A DNA stretch of 64,000 nt from Spinellus fusiger (Eukaryota > Mucoromycota > Mucoromycetes > Mucorales > Phycomycetaceae). The notes beneath the pieces were generated by a model. The model was not told the DNA's origin, did not search any database, and saw only the letters and a program-made list of their open reading frames with translations. A program made the position numbers and the translations under genes. Where the stretch lies: NCBI GenBank assembly GCA_025094145.1, contig JALLLS010000025.1:363269-427268 (forward strand). The letters run 5' to 3'. Positions 36,325 to 47,751 of the stretch are shown one piece after another (positions within the stretch are counted from its first letter, which is position 1; each line of letters starts with the position of its first letter).

Positions 36325-37679
36325 ATGCCATTTGGACAAGTACGTCTCTTTTCCCATGGGCAGTCGTGGGCAGTCGTAGGCTTGGAGAGGCAGTGGAGTG
36401 TTCCTTTCTTCTTCTTGTTTTGTTCTTCCTTCTCCTCCACATGCACTCCACCTTCTCTCCATGCATAGATACCTATCCATATAAAAGAAAAGATCATTGT
36501 AGGTCCACCAGGTTCGGGAAAGACAACCTATTGCTGGGGTGCTTATCAGTACCTTTGTGCTATGGGAAGGTCAGTGGTCATTGAGTAACAGTGAAACCAG
36601 AGAAAATAACACAGGGGTTAGAAAGGTGGCCATTGTCAATCTTGACCCAGCCAACGACCACACACCTTATCCATGTGCAGTGACAATAGCAGACCTCATT
36701 ACACTGCAGGACACTATGAAGTCACTCTCATTGGGTCCCAACGGTGGTATTATGTTCTGTCTGGAGTACCTTTTAAAGAACCTCGACTGGCTAACAGAGC
36801 AATTGGAGCCTATCAAAGGTAGAGTGTTGATGTGCAATGACATGTCCACCTCCACCTCCACACCACAAGCAGCCAAGAGTTGTTAATGAGCCTATTGATG
36901 TCTCTACCCATAGATCACTATATCTTATTTGACTTTCCTGGCCAGGTCGAACTATTCACCCACCATTCTGCTGTCAAGGATATTCTGGGCAAGTTGGAAA
37001 AGATAGACTACAGAGTAAGGCAGAAAAGGAGCACACTGTATCTTTCTTATTCTTCTTTCTTTATTTTTAGCTGGTGGCTGTACATATGGTCGATGCTCAT
37101 TACTGCACAGACCCAGCAAAGTACATTTCTGTACTGCTGCTGTCCCTCAAAACCATGATTCAGCTAGAACTCCCTCATGTCAATGTCCTTTCTAAAATCG
37201 ACTTGATTGAATCTTATGGAAAACTAAGTAAGGCTCAAATGTTTCCCTCCTTTCTCTCTCTCTCTCTTCAACCCAGTACTGATCTATTTCAATTCAAAGG
37301 ATTCAATCTGGACTACTATACGAATGTCATGGATCTCTCTTATCTACTCGATTCTCTCAACGAAGATGCCTTTGGATCCAAATTCAAGGCATTGAACCGG
37401 GCCTTGTGTGAATTGATCCAGGATTTCTCGCTTGTTGGCTTTTATACATTGTGTGTAGAAGACAAGACCTCCATGACAAAACTCCAGCAAGTCATTGATA
37501 AGGCCAATGGTTATGTATTTGGTGGTCTTACTGAAGGCAACGAGTCCATCTTCCTTACAGCCATGCAGTCTGGTTACCATGAAGATGTGAGGGATGTCCA
37601 GGAAAGGTGGATGGAAGTAAGTCACAGTGACAGTGACAATGACAATGAGAGTGAGAGTGGACCCTCAATGCAAGAATAG
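36325..37679 (+). CDS. GPN2: GPN-loop GTPase 2
   Basis: Six exons: 36325-36339 (only MPFGQ), 36493-36569, 36622-36818, 36914-37014, 37071-37227, 37300-37679; 308 residues, matching the usual length of about 310. Motifs: P-loop GPPGSGKT (9-16), VNLDPAND, the family-defining Gly-Pro-Asn insertion in LSLGPNGG (69-71), switch region FDFPGQVELF (about 102), base-recognition NVLSKIDLIE, and FNLDYYTNVMDLSYLL. Known role: GPN1-3 GTPases form dimers that help assemble and import RNA polymerase II. The last exon contains a perfect donor (GAA then GTAAGT at 37618) and a possible TAG acceptor at the stop, so the acidic Asp/Glu/Ser tail might instead be removed by splicing. The first exon of five codons was chosen because MPFGQ directly precedes the P-loop strand in this family. 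Only 100 bases separate its stop from the Pil1-like start. Confidence 0.93.
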
Positions 37680-37779
37680 GACTTTAAAAGTAAATTTCCA
37701 TTAAAGGAAAGGACGACTGTCTTTATAATAAAACACAGGGCCTTGTCACTTGGCTACCACACACATACATACACAAAAG

Positions 37780-39810
37780 ATGCTTAAAGATCTCCAATAC
37801 TCCCTTGGCAAACTCACTTCTGATGTGAGAACAAGTATTGCCCGAAGCAATCTTCTGATGAACCAAGACACAAAGGCACTGTCCATGTGGATTTATAAGG
37901 AGCGTAATGACCTTGCTGGTCTTCGTACTCTTGCCTACCAACGGGCTGAGACAAATAAAACCCTCTTGGCGTGGGCAAAAGAAGAGAGAGAGGAGGAGGG
38001 AGAAGACGGTGTGGATTTGGAAGTAAGCCCAACAACCCGATTTTGTTATATATCCTACTTATATCATACTACTTTACAGGACATTATTAAGAAACTCGTC
38101 CAGCTCCTGGAAAAGCAAGTGGAGTTGGAGCAGGAATATGCAGGTGGGTTAGATAGTTGTGAGAGAGAAGATAGACATAAGGATGGCCTGGAGATCCTTC
38201 CTTTGTGTGTGTGTGTGTGTGTGCGTGCCTGTACCTATTCTTAATTGCGCTCTTGTCTCTCCTTAGCAAAGTACAGACAGTACCGCCATGCCATCAAATC
38301 CATCCGAGAAAAAGAAGACCAACTCTCAGAAATGAGAGAGAAAAAAAGAACCCTTCAGGCACGCATATCCAATCTCACTCTTTCCAACCCCAAATCACCC
38401 AAATTAAAAGAATTTCAAAGGGAACTCACTCTGCTTCAAAGAGACACTCACACCATTGAAATGGAAATGGGAGACTTTAAACGATTTGCACTAAGAGAGG
38501 CCTTTTATTTACGCTTCAATGCCATGAACGAATTCTCAGAAAAAACCGCCATTCTCTCGGGATTTGGAAAGTATCTTGTTGATCTCATTGACATTGAACC
38601 CACACCTCAAGGACAGCCCCATCGTACAACTTATACCAAAGGAACCGAAGCAACTACGATCATTGAAGATGCCATGGCAGCACTGGATTCTTGGTCTCCT
38701 GCTGAAGGAGAAGAGAGACCTACCTATCTAGGCATGGACATTATGGATGATGCCAGCAGTGTTTATACATTGGATCCCTCTGATCACACACGCCTCAAGG
38801 CAAAACACACTGCGCCCTTTTCCCTCTCTCCAAGTTCCAGCACCCACTCCCCATCGTACTCTCATTCATACTCACATACCGGGACAAGCAGTGCCTCATT
38901 GCTATCAAGAACAAACTCCCAGACAGGCCCCGAGACAGACTCTTTGGACCCAACAATGTACAATGCCCCTCCTCCTGCCTACTCCAACCACTCCACGTCC
39001 TCCACTACTTTCCACCCACCCAATCTATCAGACGAACCCGCGATAATAGAGGAAAAACAACTAGTAGAAGAAGAAGGGTATAAATACCCTGCCTTTAAAA
39101 TGACACACTCTCCCCTGCCTCTTCCTGGACGACAGCCACTGTATCCACCTTCCCTCACAGGCTACCCACCCACACTGGCAGGTCCTACTACTACTTACCA
39201 GCAGTTGTTCCGACAAGTGTCTCGGCGTCAACAGGAGATGGTGCAACGACCCTACCAGGAATTTCAACAGCAGTTTATGGAGAGACAAGCTGCGGGCGTT
39301 CCCTTTTATCAACGCAGAGATGCTGGTGGATTCCGAGTGCCACCGCCTCGAGAAGACATCTCCGCAGAAGAAGAAAAACAGCAGTTAGCGTACCGTTATG
39401 CAGAAGAAGAAAGAGGGCAGTCTGGGTTTTCTTTTGTGGAGGAGGAACAGCAGCAGAGTCACAGTGTGAGTACTGTGGTGACAAGTGTTGAACAAGAGCA
39501 AGAACATGGTCCTTCTGTTGATGATATCAATGTCAATGCCAACCATCATGATGCTAGTGATAATGATGAGTGTACCAATGCTGATGCTAATGTCAATGAT
39601 GATGAGTGTACCATTGAGAATGCCAATACCAATGAGAATGGCTATTCAGAAAAAGCCAAACATAATACATCTATTACTCAAGAGATATTAGATGAGGAAA
39701 AGCCTTCTTCTCAAGAAATTCACCATGAAAAAGATACAGACAAAGAAATTTCTCTTCATAACCCTCCTCTTGAAGAGACCACATTGGAAGAATTCTTGCA
39801 TAAAGATTGA
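37780..39810 (+). CDS. PIL1: Eisosome core protein, Pil1/Lsp1 type, with a long disordered tail
   Basis: Three exons: 37780-38022, 38080-38143, 38267-39810; 616 residues. Residues 1-270 form the Pil1-family BAR domain: LKDLQYSLGKLTSDVRTSIARSN at the start, QDTKALSMWIYKERND, LEQEYAAKYRQYRHAIKSIR across the second splice junction, and EFSEKTAILSGFGKYLVDLID near its end. The family assembles on the plasma membrane, curving it into furrows (eisosomes) and sensing lipid and tension state. The remaining 340 residues, roughly doubling the usual length, are Ser/Pro-rich, then Gln/Glu-rich (39180-39480), then an Asn/Asp repeat (NANxxNDDECT, 39520-39640). That tail is probably disordered and may bind partners; this is inference. 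ATG 37780 is the first in frame after an upstream non-ATG extension. Confidence 0.92.
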
Positions 39811-39892
39811 TACTTAATACCTACTCTAACTTATGAATAGTAATAAGGTGGTAACACATTTTCTTTATAACATTAAAGATAAATATAAAGTG

Positions 39893-41247
39893 AAGTGACC
39901 CGGCAAATGTAATCGACCATTTCAAATTCCGGGACATTTGTATACCAAAAATAATAGATACTATTTCTTTTTCTTTTTCTTTTTTTCTTTTCTTATAATG
40001 TCTCACTCATCCAACACTGAAAAAATCTTCACAAAGACCCCTGAGATGTATGGGAAATAGACAAGCCTCGAGACTTGTTCGGCCCATTCTCCGTGAGGTG
40101 CTGAATATGAACAACACTCTGGCCGAGATATCTCGTATGTTCAATGTTCCTCGCAACACTGTAGGGGACATTGTGAGACAATTCAAGAAGACAGGCTTGG
40201 TAGTACCTTCTACCAAGAGTGGAATACGAAGAAAGTTGGATGACAGGGCCCTACGATAGTTGAGAAGAACAGTAGTCAGTGATTCTCACCAGACCAAGGA
40301 GGCCATTAGGGTAAGCATGACCATCAAAGTATCAGACAAGACTCTGAAGAGGTACATTGATGGAATGGGATTTTACTCTTTCAGTCCAGTGGTAAAGCCT
40401 CGTCTCACCAAGAATCATATGGAAGTAAGACTCCAGTGGGCCCATGAGCACGTTGGTTGAACCCATGAGCAGTGGAAAGGGGTTGTCTGGTCCAATGAGT
40501 TTAGTGTAGAGCCAATGAGACTTAGAAAGGGCTTTGAAGTCATCAGGCAGTGTGGTACGGCCTTTGATCCCAAGAACGTCATGTAAATAAGGAAGTTTGG
40601 AGGTGGTAGAGTGATGGTATAGGGCTGCTTCAGTGGGGAGGGTGTTGGGAGATGGATATTAGTGGAGGGTAGGATAAACTCCACCAAGTACATTGATGTC
40701 TTGGGAGATATCTACTTCCATGAACTCAACTATTCTTCTCCTAAACCCTGGAGTTAGTTACCTCCTACAGGAGGATAATGCTAGACCCCATGCGAGAAAG
40801 ACAAATTGTGAATGAAAGGTAGTAAAGAGGATGAAAACTCTTCCTTGATGGCCCTTGCAGAGTCCCGGTCTCAATCTAATTAAACATCTGTAGGCCCACC
40901 TCAAGAAGGTCATCAGGAAGGACAGAAAAGCTTATTTCACTAAAAAAAATTGAAGGCGGCCTTAATGCTAGAATAGGGTAAAATATCAAAGGCAATAGAC
41001 ACCCTCATTGCCAGCATGGGGCGAAGATGCCAGGCCGTCATTGATGCCAAGGGTGGTCACAGTGGTTACTAAGTGGCCTTGCAATAAGACCACTGTTATG
41101 TATTTTAAACACTCTTCTATGTATCCATTGAAAGTTTTATGTCTTTAGCTAATGAATTCATAAAGTTATAACATTATTAAGATAAAGCATGAATCCAAAA
41201 AAGGAAATGTGTATATGAAATGGTCGATTACATTTGTCGGGTCACTT
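39893..41247 (+). mobile_element. Dead Tc1/mariner-type transposon, copy B
   Basis: Same family as 14465-15823, opposite orientation. The left end (AAGTGACCCGGCAAATGTAA) and the reversed right end (AAGTGACCCGACAAATGTAA) agree at all but one base over the first 30. TA follows the right end (41248-41249); on the left, TA lies a few bases out (TATAAAGTG precedes), so that side has been altered. Inserted about 80 bases after the Pil1-like stop. Confidence 0.88.
39998..41072 (+). pseudogene. Tc1-like transposase relic in copy B
   Basis: Begins ATGTCTCACTCATCC at 39998, ends GGTTACTAA at 41072. The DNA-binding half is well preserved from 40062 (ILREVLNMNNTLAEISRMFN, FKKTGLVVPSTKSGIRRKLD) but in a frame shifted from the start codon; the initial frame meets TAG at about 40058. 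Further breaks are TAG at 40258, TGA at about 40458 and TAA at 40584 and later. The catalytic regions EQWKGVVWSNEF, FGGGRVMV and a decayed NxIxHLxAHLKK can be traced. Non-functional. Confidence 0.85.
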
Positions 41248-41531
41248 TATAAAAGAATGTATTGTTTATGCTACATGAGATATTTGACTTTGTAAATATT
41301 GTTAAAACAGCATTAACATTCAGTTTATTAACAAGGTTGAAAAAAAAAGTCTTTTCTTTTCATATATTTTGATTCTCTATACATGTTGGCTCTCGACGTA
41401 TCCTAGCTCTTGATGCATTTCAGCTCTCGATGCATTTTGATTCTCGACGTATTCTAGTTCTCTATACATTTTGGCTCAATGCATTTTGTTTTCTTATTCT
41501 CTAGTAAAAGAGGTGCTTGAAATCCCTCATC
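41248..41531. other. Spacer with degenerate TCTCGATGCATTTTG-like repeats
   Basis: Between 41385 and 41485 variants of 'GCTCTCGATGCATTTTG' and 'TTCTCGACGTATTCTAG' alternate about six times, with a period near 20 bases. Confidence 0.7.
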
Positions 41532-41882
41532 TTATTTCATATTCACAACAATATGATGAAACTCATGGTGATGTGCCATATAGTGTCGACTGACCCATTT
41601 GTAGACAAGAGTACCATGGATACGCAGTAGAAGCCTTTCCGAACAAATAGGACAGTAGCAGTAAGTATAAGCACTGGGCCCATTCTTGGTCATTTTGACA
41701 GGAATGTCGGCCAATGCTTTAGCTGTGTTGTTGTGATGAACATAGTGATTGTAAGAAACATTAGGCTTTATTGAAGAGTTAATGTTTGGTTTTTTATTGG
41801 CCATTTTGGCAGAATGATCAGCCAACATCTTAGTTATGTTGCTGTGATTGTCACATTGGTCATAAATAGGAGCAGGCACCAT
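41532..41882 (-). CDS. Hypothetical 116-residue protein with a Cys/His cluster and an internal duplication
   Basis: Single open frame from ATG 41882 to TAA 41532. Not recognised. Two related segments repeat inside it: KMLADHSAKMANKKPNI and KALADIPVKMTKNGPSA, each followed by Tyr/His-rich sequence. The C-terminus has YCPICSERLL, then RHYMAHHHEFHH, giving Cx2C followed 19 residues later by Hx3H; this could bind zinc but is not a standard C2H2 spacing. No splice-linked exon was found upstream, where frames are low complexity. It may be a small gene or a fragment of mobile DNA, as it lies between two transposons. Confidence 0.4.
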   Translation of the reverse strand: MVPAPIYDQCDNHSNITKMLADHSAKMANKKPNINSSIKPNVSYNHYVHHNNTAKALADIPVKMTKNGPSAYTYCYCPICSERLLLRIHGTLVYKWVSRHYMAHHHEFHHIVVNMK

Positions 41883-42682
41883 CTTAAGAGTATATCAACA
41901 GTAAAGTAGAGCAGGAGAATTGGAAAATAGCAAGATAGCAACACAGAAAATTCGGGAGATAGCAACACAGAAGGATATTGAACGGTCTTAATAGAAAATA
42001 CCTTGTGTTAACGTTAAAGAAGAAGAAAAAGAATATTAACAGCAAGGCAAAAATATAGCTTTTTATACAATAGTTAGTGTGCTCTGTTGTTATAAATAGA
42101 CCCAAGACCTTTAGCAAGAGAGAACCAACCTTTTCATTTTATTTTTATTAATGATAGCATAAAACACTATAAAAAACAAAAGATATCATACTAAACGGAA
42201 GACATCACTAAAAATAACTATTTTGATTACTATTGAAGCATCCTTTTCTTTTATTATTTATTTTACCTATATCACCTACATATATTTAATACTTACAGAT
42301 AAAAATATATAGATATGTAAAGGGAAAGAAACTGAAATCGGAAGACAGATAGAGAAACACATGGGTACCAAGTGTAAGTATCCAAACAAGCAAGAAGAAA
42401 AACAAAATATAATCTCAAACTTTACCGATCTTATACTTTGTGCAAAAATAAACAAGTATTTATCACTTCATTTGCCTGTCAAATTCATAAAACACTCTAA
42501 TGTCAAGATAATATTTAAATAGAGGATTCACTCTTAATAAATAGAATAGAATAATTAGACACGTTTCATGACAAACACAGAGCAATACACAAATCCTAGA
42601 ATTATTTTTCTTTTTCTTGAATAGAAAACACCTACCGACTTTACGACAAGTGGTTTGATTGGGATTTTTTTCTTTTCTACTA
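41883..42682. other. AT-rich spacer between the hypothetical gene and element D
   Basis: No gene supported; the frames at 41884-42117 and 42463-42687 (-) are Phe/Leu/Lys-rich low-complexity translations. Confidence 0.5.
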
Positions 42683-45332
42683 CACACCCAAAGATTTTTG
42701 AGATATAAAAGAAAATTATCTGACTATAAAATCATACTATTTTTATGATTGGATAATGTGTTTAAAAATATATTTTCGCCGTCTAAATAAGCTATTTCAA
42801 ACTCTACCTGCCTATTTTAGCAATGCCTATTGACTTTACAATTAAACGCTATGAAAAGAAGAAATAAAACTGACATTGCAACTCAATCACCAAATTTATT
42901 GTTTAACATGTGCTATCCATAAACCAACAGTATTTGCAGTATAGCCCTGATTGAAGAATATTCATTATAGAACACACACTGAATTAACTCCAGTGGTCAT
43001 TTTCCAAAAGAGAGAAGCAAATTTAATTATATTAAGAACAGAATAACTATTCATTGATTCAATATACATAATCACTTTAGCAACTACTCTATTGTAACTG
43101 ATCTCAATGGTGGTGCTTAATGATAACAAGGTATTATCTCTAATACTGTCCTTTAGGCCCAAGACAGAAAGTGTGTGAATTTTTTGACTTAATTAATTGT
43201 AGGAAAGAAGTGGCTATTGTATAATACACCAGAATAATGAGAGAAAGAACATTATTTGTTTTGACATTTCCCTCTCTTTATTATTTCTTACGCTGCTCAT
43301 ACAACTTGATATTTAAGTACTTATCAAGATGAGCATGCCTAATCAAGATAATGTGCTATTATTAACAAAGAATATCAAAAAGAATAAGTGGTAGACGCTA
43401 CCAAAGACTATTCTTGAGATAAAAAGGTAAATCGTATCTTCATCTGGGCTTTAGTTCATGTTGTTTTACAAGACTCTCAAGTCAGTCCTAGGTGGTCTTT
43501 TCTTTCTTTTATACTGTCTAGAGTGTCTAGAGCGTCTGAGGTGTATTCCTAAGCATAGTCATCTATCTCCCAAGGATGAAGCATTAGGCTATTAGAGTGT
43601 GTATTCTATTGCTATCGATTATTATTTTTGCGTATTCAATCTTCAGATTTGCGTATATTATGAAATAAAAAGAAAAACTTTACAGTCTCACTGTCCTTTA
43701 CTAACAACTTTTAATAGATGCTTAGTCCTTGGGCCAAAGATCTAATAAATAGTACTATGAATAAAAATCTTTGCACAAAGTGTGCGAAATCTATCAAAGG
43801 GTATTTCTACTTGAACATGTTTCAAATTTCAAAGAAGAGTAATAACAAAATCCCTTGAGATCACTGATAAGATCATCGCTATAGCTTCCGTGATCCTCAT
43901 GTTTAACTTCTCATTATCCAAGATCTTTTCTCTCTTAAGTTTACTCTTCACAACAGACCAAAATTGCTCGATGGGATTAAGCTCAGGAGAGTAGGGTGGA
44001 AGGTATACATATCCATAGCCACGACCTTCAATAAGTCTGCTAATACTTTCGGCTGTATGGATAGATGTATTATCCATTATTATATAGTGTCCTTTAAATC
44101 CATCGTAAAGATCCAAGACATCCAAAGTACTTACAATAAAGTTAAAGTGATGACCAGTAACTGTTCCAGTAGTCTTCTGCATTTTGGTTGCTCCGTTTGC
44201 TTTGCTTTTCTTTTATGAAGAAACATAAGGCACTCTTACTTTAACATTAATAATACCATAAGGAGATATAGCTCCCAAAATTGTTGTTGTTTTTGCTCTT
44301 GTTGTGGCCTGAACAACCTCTGCTCTGGTTCCTTTCTTTGACCAAGCCATGGTTCTTTTCAGATTTATATGAAAAGCGGACTCATCAATAAACACACAGT
44401 TACTATTGTAATCCATGTCTGTTTGGTTCCATCTGATAACCCGGTCAAGTCTTCTCTCGATAATCTCAGGCGAGTTTCTTTCCTTTGAATAAAGGTGTGC
44501 TTTCTTAAATGACAAGGCACACTTTTCTGTCATAAATCTGTAGACCGTTGTCTTGGTAACTTTCAAGTCTTTGAACTGTTCAATAAGACTGTCCATTGCT
44601 TGATCTAACGTTGCAGAAGGGTGATCCAAAAAACTTTTCAGAAATATGTTTCTTATTATCTTCATTTAATAATGCTGGTTAGCCTGTTTTTGGGGGTCTC
44701 TACAGGCTTAGCCTCGAGATCATTCATATTTTGCATGATTTTTTCCTGATCTCTCTTAAGCCAGTCGTATGCAATTCGACGAGCAATACCCAACTGCTTA
44801 GCTGCTTTACCTTCATTCATAACTAGTTCATAAACCAGGCGAAAAAGTGACCCTTAATATTATCACTATGTTTATTGTAGTAAAATGCAGGTGTTGAAGT
44901 AGAGATCATATCTTTTTTGGTGACCTTGAGGTTTGACTGAGGCTTTTTAGGTGATTTTAAGTCCAAATAAACACCGTAGTCTACGATGTTTTGAAGAGGG
45001 AAACATTCTTTATTTACATCCATTAATATGGGTTCATTGCCCAATTCGTCGATAGCATTTCCCTGTCCATCATAGTAAATTTATAAACTCGTTGTTGAAG
45101 AAGTAATATTTCGAAAAGTGTGCAATTTTTTTTCTGAGGTTGTGTGAATAATTTTCTGAAAATAGTGTATTGATAATACAATTTGATATTGATGTATTCT
45201 ATAAAAGAAAATAATAATTTGGATATCCATAAATCTTTTGATTTTAAACACATTCCCATAAAAAGCAATTATTTTCAACCGTAACAAGAAGAGCGTGGTA
45301 CAGCCTAAAAGCAAGAGAAGTCTCCTAGTGTG
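42683..45332 (-). mobile_element. CACACCAGGAG-family element carrying an IS630/Tc1-type transposase (copy D)
   Basis: 2.65 kb flanked by TA (42681-42682, 45333-45334). Left end CACACCCAAAGATTTTTGAG; right end reversed CACACTAGGAGACTTCTC. The left 1.1 kb matches element C (GATTGGATAATGTGTTT, TATCTCCCAAGGAT) without coding content. The right part holds the transposase relic. The longest member of the family here and the only one with a recognisable IS630-like transposase. Confidence 0.8.
43829..45060 (-). pseudogene. IS630/Tc1-superfamily DDE transposase relic in element D
   Basis: Read on the minus strand. An N-terminal helix-turn-helix (NEGKAAKQLGIARRIAYDWL near 44790) is followed by TKTTVYRFMTEKCALSFKKAH, the first catalytic region CVFIDESAFHINLKRTMAWS (44380-44330), YIIMDNTSIHTAES (second Asp) and LPPYSPELNPIEQFWSVVKS (Glu). 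This is the DDE_3 arrangement known in fungal IS630-like elements. It is broken by frameshifts near 44855 and 44665 and by a stop at 44213, so it cannot be made as one protein. The catalytic acids are all still visible. Confidence 0.85.
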
Positions 45333-46230
45333 TAGTATATTTATTATTAGTACTAACAGTCAAAACTCAAACCAATAGTTGTCATATTTGTGTGTTTTAC
45401 AGTTGGTATAAACAGTATGTTAAAGTGTTGGTATTCTATTTTGGATTAAATATAATAATAATAATAATAATATGAACTGTAAACTAAAGTACTTTTATGT
45501 AAACAACATTAGCAGTAGATATACTTTAACTTTCTAGTATCTGTGAGCTTTGGGAATCTAAAAAGGATTTAAATTTCACTTGTGGTTGTTTTCTATGATT
45601 TGCTCACTACTAATTTCTTGTTTTTTAATATCTTTATTATTATCATCAACATTATCACTTCTACAACTACCACTGTTTAATACTTTTAATACTTGAGTCC
45701 AAGGGGCTTATGTTCCTGCTGCTGGAATCACTTAATGAATGTGACGTTTACTATTTAAATAAGAAAAGAAAAAGAATCGAGTCAGATCGTGGGGTAACGA
45801 TAAGACAGTGATTAATTTTAGTGAGACATAGTGTCCATGGTCTGCTCCCTAAAAGTCATGAACATCGATCTAAATACATATTTCTTATTCAATCTAGTAT
45901 CTCATCAATTAAGAATAAAAATATATAAGAATAATAAAAATATTAACAATAATATTAACAATAATAATAATATCATTTATTTCATAAAATGGAAAGTGTC
46001 TGTACAAAGATAGCAAGAAAGCAAAGCAGGAATAAAGATTTTAAAAAATACGAAAAAATACAAATAATAAAGAAAAGACAAGCCCTAGTTATTATCTCTC
46101 ATAATATTAAAAAATAAAGAAAAAGAATGATAGAGACATTAGAAACAGAATGAAGTAAACATGATATAGAAGGAAAGGGGAGAAATAGGGAACAGTTCAA
46201 AGGAGAAGAGGAAAAAGGAGTGAGGTAGTA
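45333..46230. other. AT-rich spacer downstream of the methyltransferase gene
   Basis: No gene supported. Contains short AAT microsatellites (45449-45473, 45945-45972). The part next to 46231 should hold the methyltransferase 3' UTR. Confidence 0.5.
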
Positions 46231-47751
46231 TCAAAAGTGCTGTTGTGTGTGGGGCTTTTGGGCCACTGCACAGTGCCAGTTGATGTATGTTTTGGCTTTT
46301 TTCCACTCGGCCGGCAAATGAGTAAGAGTGGCTGCATATTTCTCAGGACTCATGTTCATGACTGCACACATCCAGTGCTGCAAAGACTGCAGTGTGAACA
46401 TATAATGACTTGACATGGCCCTGGCAAACTCAGAACAAATTTCTTCTTCACTTCCTGACTGGCTCTGATGACAAGAATGAGTAGACATGGTCTTGGTATC
46501 ACTATTTCTTCGACTGACACTGCCAATACTAGTGCTGCTGCTATTTGGAGAAGCATGGCTGGTTCCCCAACCAAGTGGCAACGACTGAAACTCACTCTCC
46601 ACACGACGGAATCCGTTCACAGAAAGAATAGAAGACAGACGACGTCCCACATAAGGATCTTGTTGACGCAAAGAAAGACCATACAGTAACTTGTCATTCA
46701 CTGCGCATTCATGGCGTTGACTACGCTGGGACTCAAGATCAGGCTCCATCAGTTCGATCCATCCTCCAGGTTTAAGAATGCGTAGGTATTCTCGTACCAA
46801 CGGACTCCACTTGTGCGCCTGCAAGCTCAGATTGAAATCACGTTGGAAAATATAATCAATGCTGTTATCATGAAAGGGTAGTGGAAGTTGATCTACAGGA
46901 CATGTACGGAAATGACAGTTTCTTGGTTTAATGTCACGAGGAAAGTCGTGGTGGGAGTCCACACCAATGAAGCTGGAATTAGGAAATTCTGTGCTCATTT
47001 CCATGGTCCATGTACCTGGGCCACAACCAGCATCCAAAACGACACATCCGTTTTCAAGCATTTGACGAACGGGAGCAGAAAAGTCACCCCCAAAGGCTGT
47101 GCGTAGAATATAATGCTGTGCCACCAGTCGATCTTGCTCTTCACTGCCTTTGGACAAGACATAAGGCCACTCATTCGCATTGTATTTATTGTGTTTGTTG
47201 TATTTGATGGGTTCTGTGCGAGGGATAGCCTGGAGTGGAGTGTCTTCAAGAAAAGCCAATGCACATGCTGTGTTGGTGGCGACAGAAGAGCAAGAGGGAA
47301 CGCATTGAGTGCTGCTAGTATGTGTGGGTGTAGTGGGTGTAGTGGGTGTAGTGGGTGTGGGTGTGTTCATCTTGGAACAAGGGTGAATCTGAGAGGGGTA
47401 TAGTAAAGATGTCTGACGCTGCTGGGTCCAATGGGTGAGAGATTCATTGCTGTGGGGCCTTTTACGGATACTACTGGTATTTTCATTAGAAGACTGTGCT
47501 GAAGAATCAGGTAGGGTTGTAGTAGAAGAGAGATCAGAAACAGTGGGTGTTTTACGGAGAGTAGATACACTGGCCAGTGGCATAGGCAATGGCCAAGCAT
47601 CAACATGACTAGGGAGCCATGGAAGCAGCTCAGTAGTGACAGCATGCGTTGGGGTGCAGACAGGCTCAGAAGAAACCTGAACGGGTCTCTTGATGAGCTT
47701 TCTAAGGAAGGAGTAGGTGTCCTTTTGAATGATAGGAAAACTAAAAAGCAT
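46231..47751 (-). CDS. Class I SAM-dependent methyltransferase (fungal LaeA/TAM-like)
   Basis: Intronless, 506 residues from ATG 47751 to TGA 46231. Residues 1-185 are Ser/Thr/Pro-rich and probably disordered, including a PTT tandem repeat (about 130-143, DNA 47325-47365). The catalytic domain starts near 200: motif I VVLDAGCGPGTW (237-248) binds S-adenosylmethionine, then FPNSSFIGVDSH, FHDNSIDYIFQRD and LRILKPGGWIELMEPD (post-motif region). A Ser/Thr-rich insertion (about residues 405-440) splits the C-terminal part, which ends with a helical region containing HWMCAVMNMSPEKYAATL. Fungi have many such proteins, some regulating secondary metabolism and development; the substrate cannot be read from sequence. 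Absence of introns contrasts with its neighbours. The only other gene nearby, the SR factor, is on the same strand. Confidence 0.88.
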   Translation of the reverse strand: MLFSFPIIQKDTYSFLRKLIKRPVQVSSEPVCTPTHAVTTELLPWLPSHVDAWPLPMPLASVSTLRKTPTVSDLSSTTTLPDSSAQSSNENTSSIRKRPHSNESLTHWTQQRQTSLLYPSQIHPCSKMNTPTPTTPTTPTTPTHTSSTQCVPSCSSVATNTACALAFLEDTPLQAIPRTEPIKYNKHNKYNANEWPYVLSKGSEEQDRLVAQHYILRTAFGGDFSAPVRQMLENGCVVLDAGCGPGTWTMEMSTEFPNSSFIGVDSHHDFPRDIKPRNCHFRTCPVDQLPLPFHDNSIDYIFQRDFNLSLQAHKWSPLVREYLRILKPGGWIELMEPDLESQRSQRHECAVNDKLLYGLSLRQQDPYVGRRLSSILSVNGFRRVESEFQSLPLGWGTSHASPNSSSTSIGSVSRRNSDTKTMSTHSCHQSQSGSEEEICSEFARAMSSHYMFTLQSLQHWMCAVMNMSPEKYAATLTHLPAEWKKAKTYINWHCAVAQKPHTQQHF

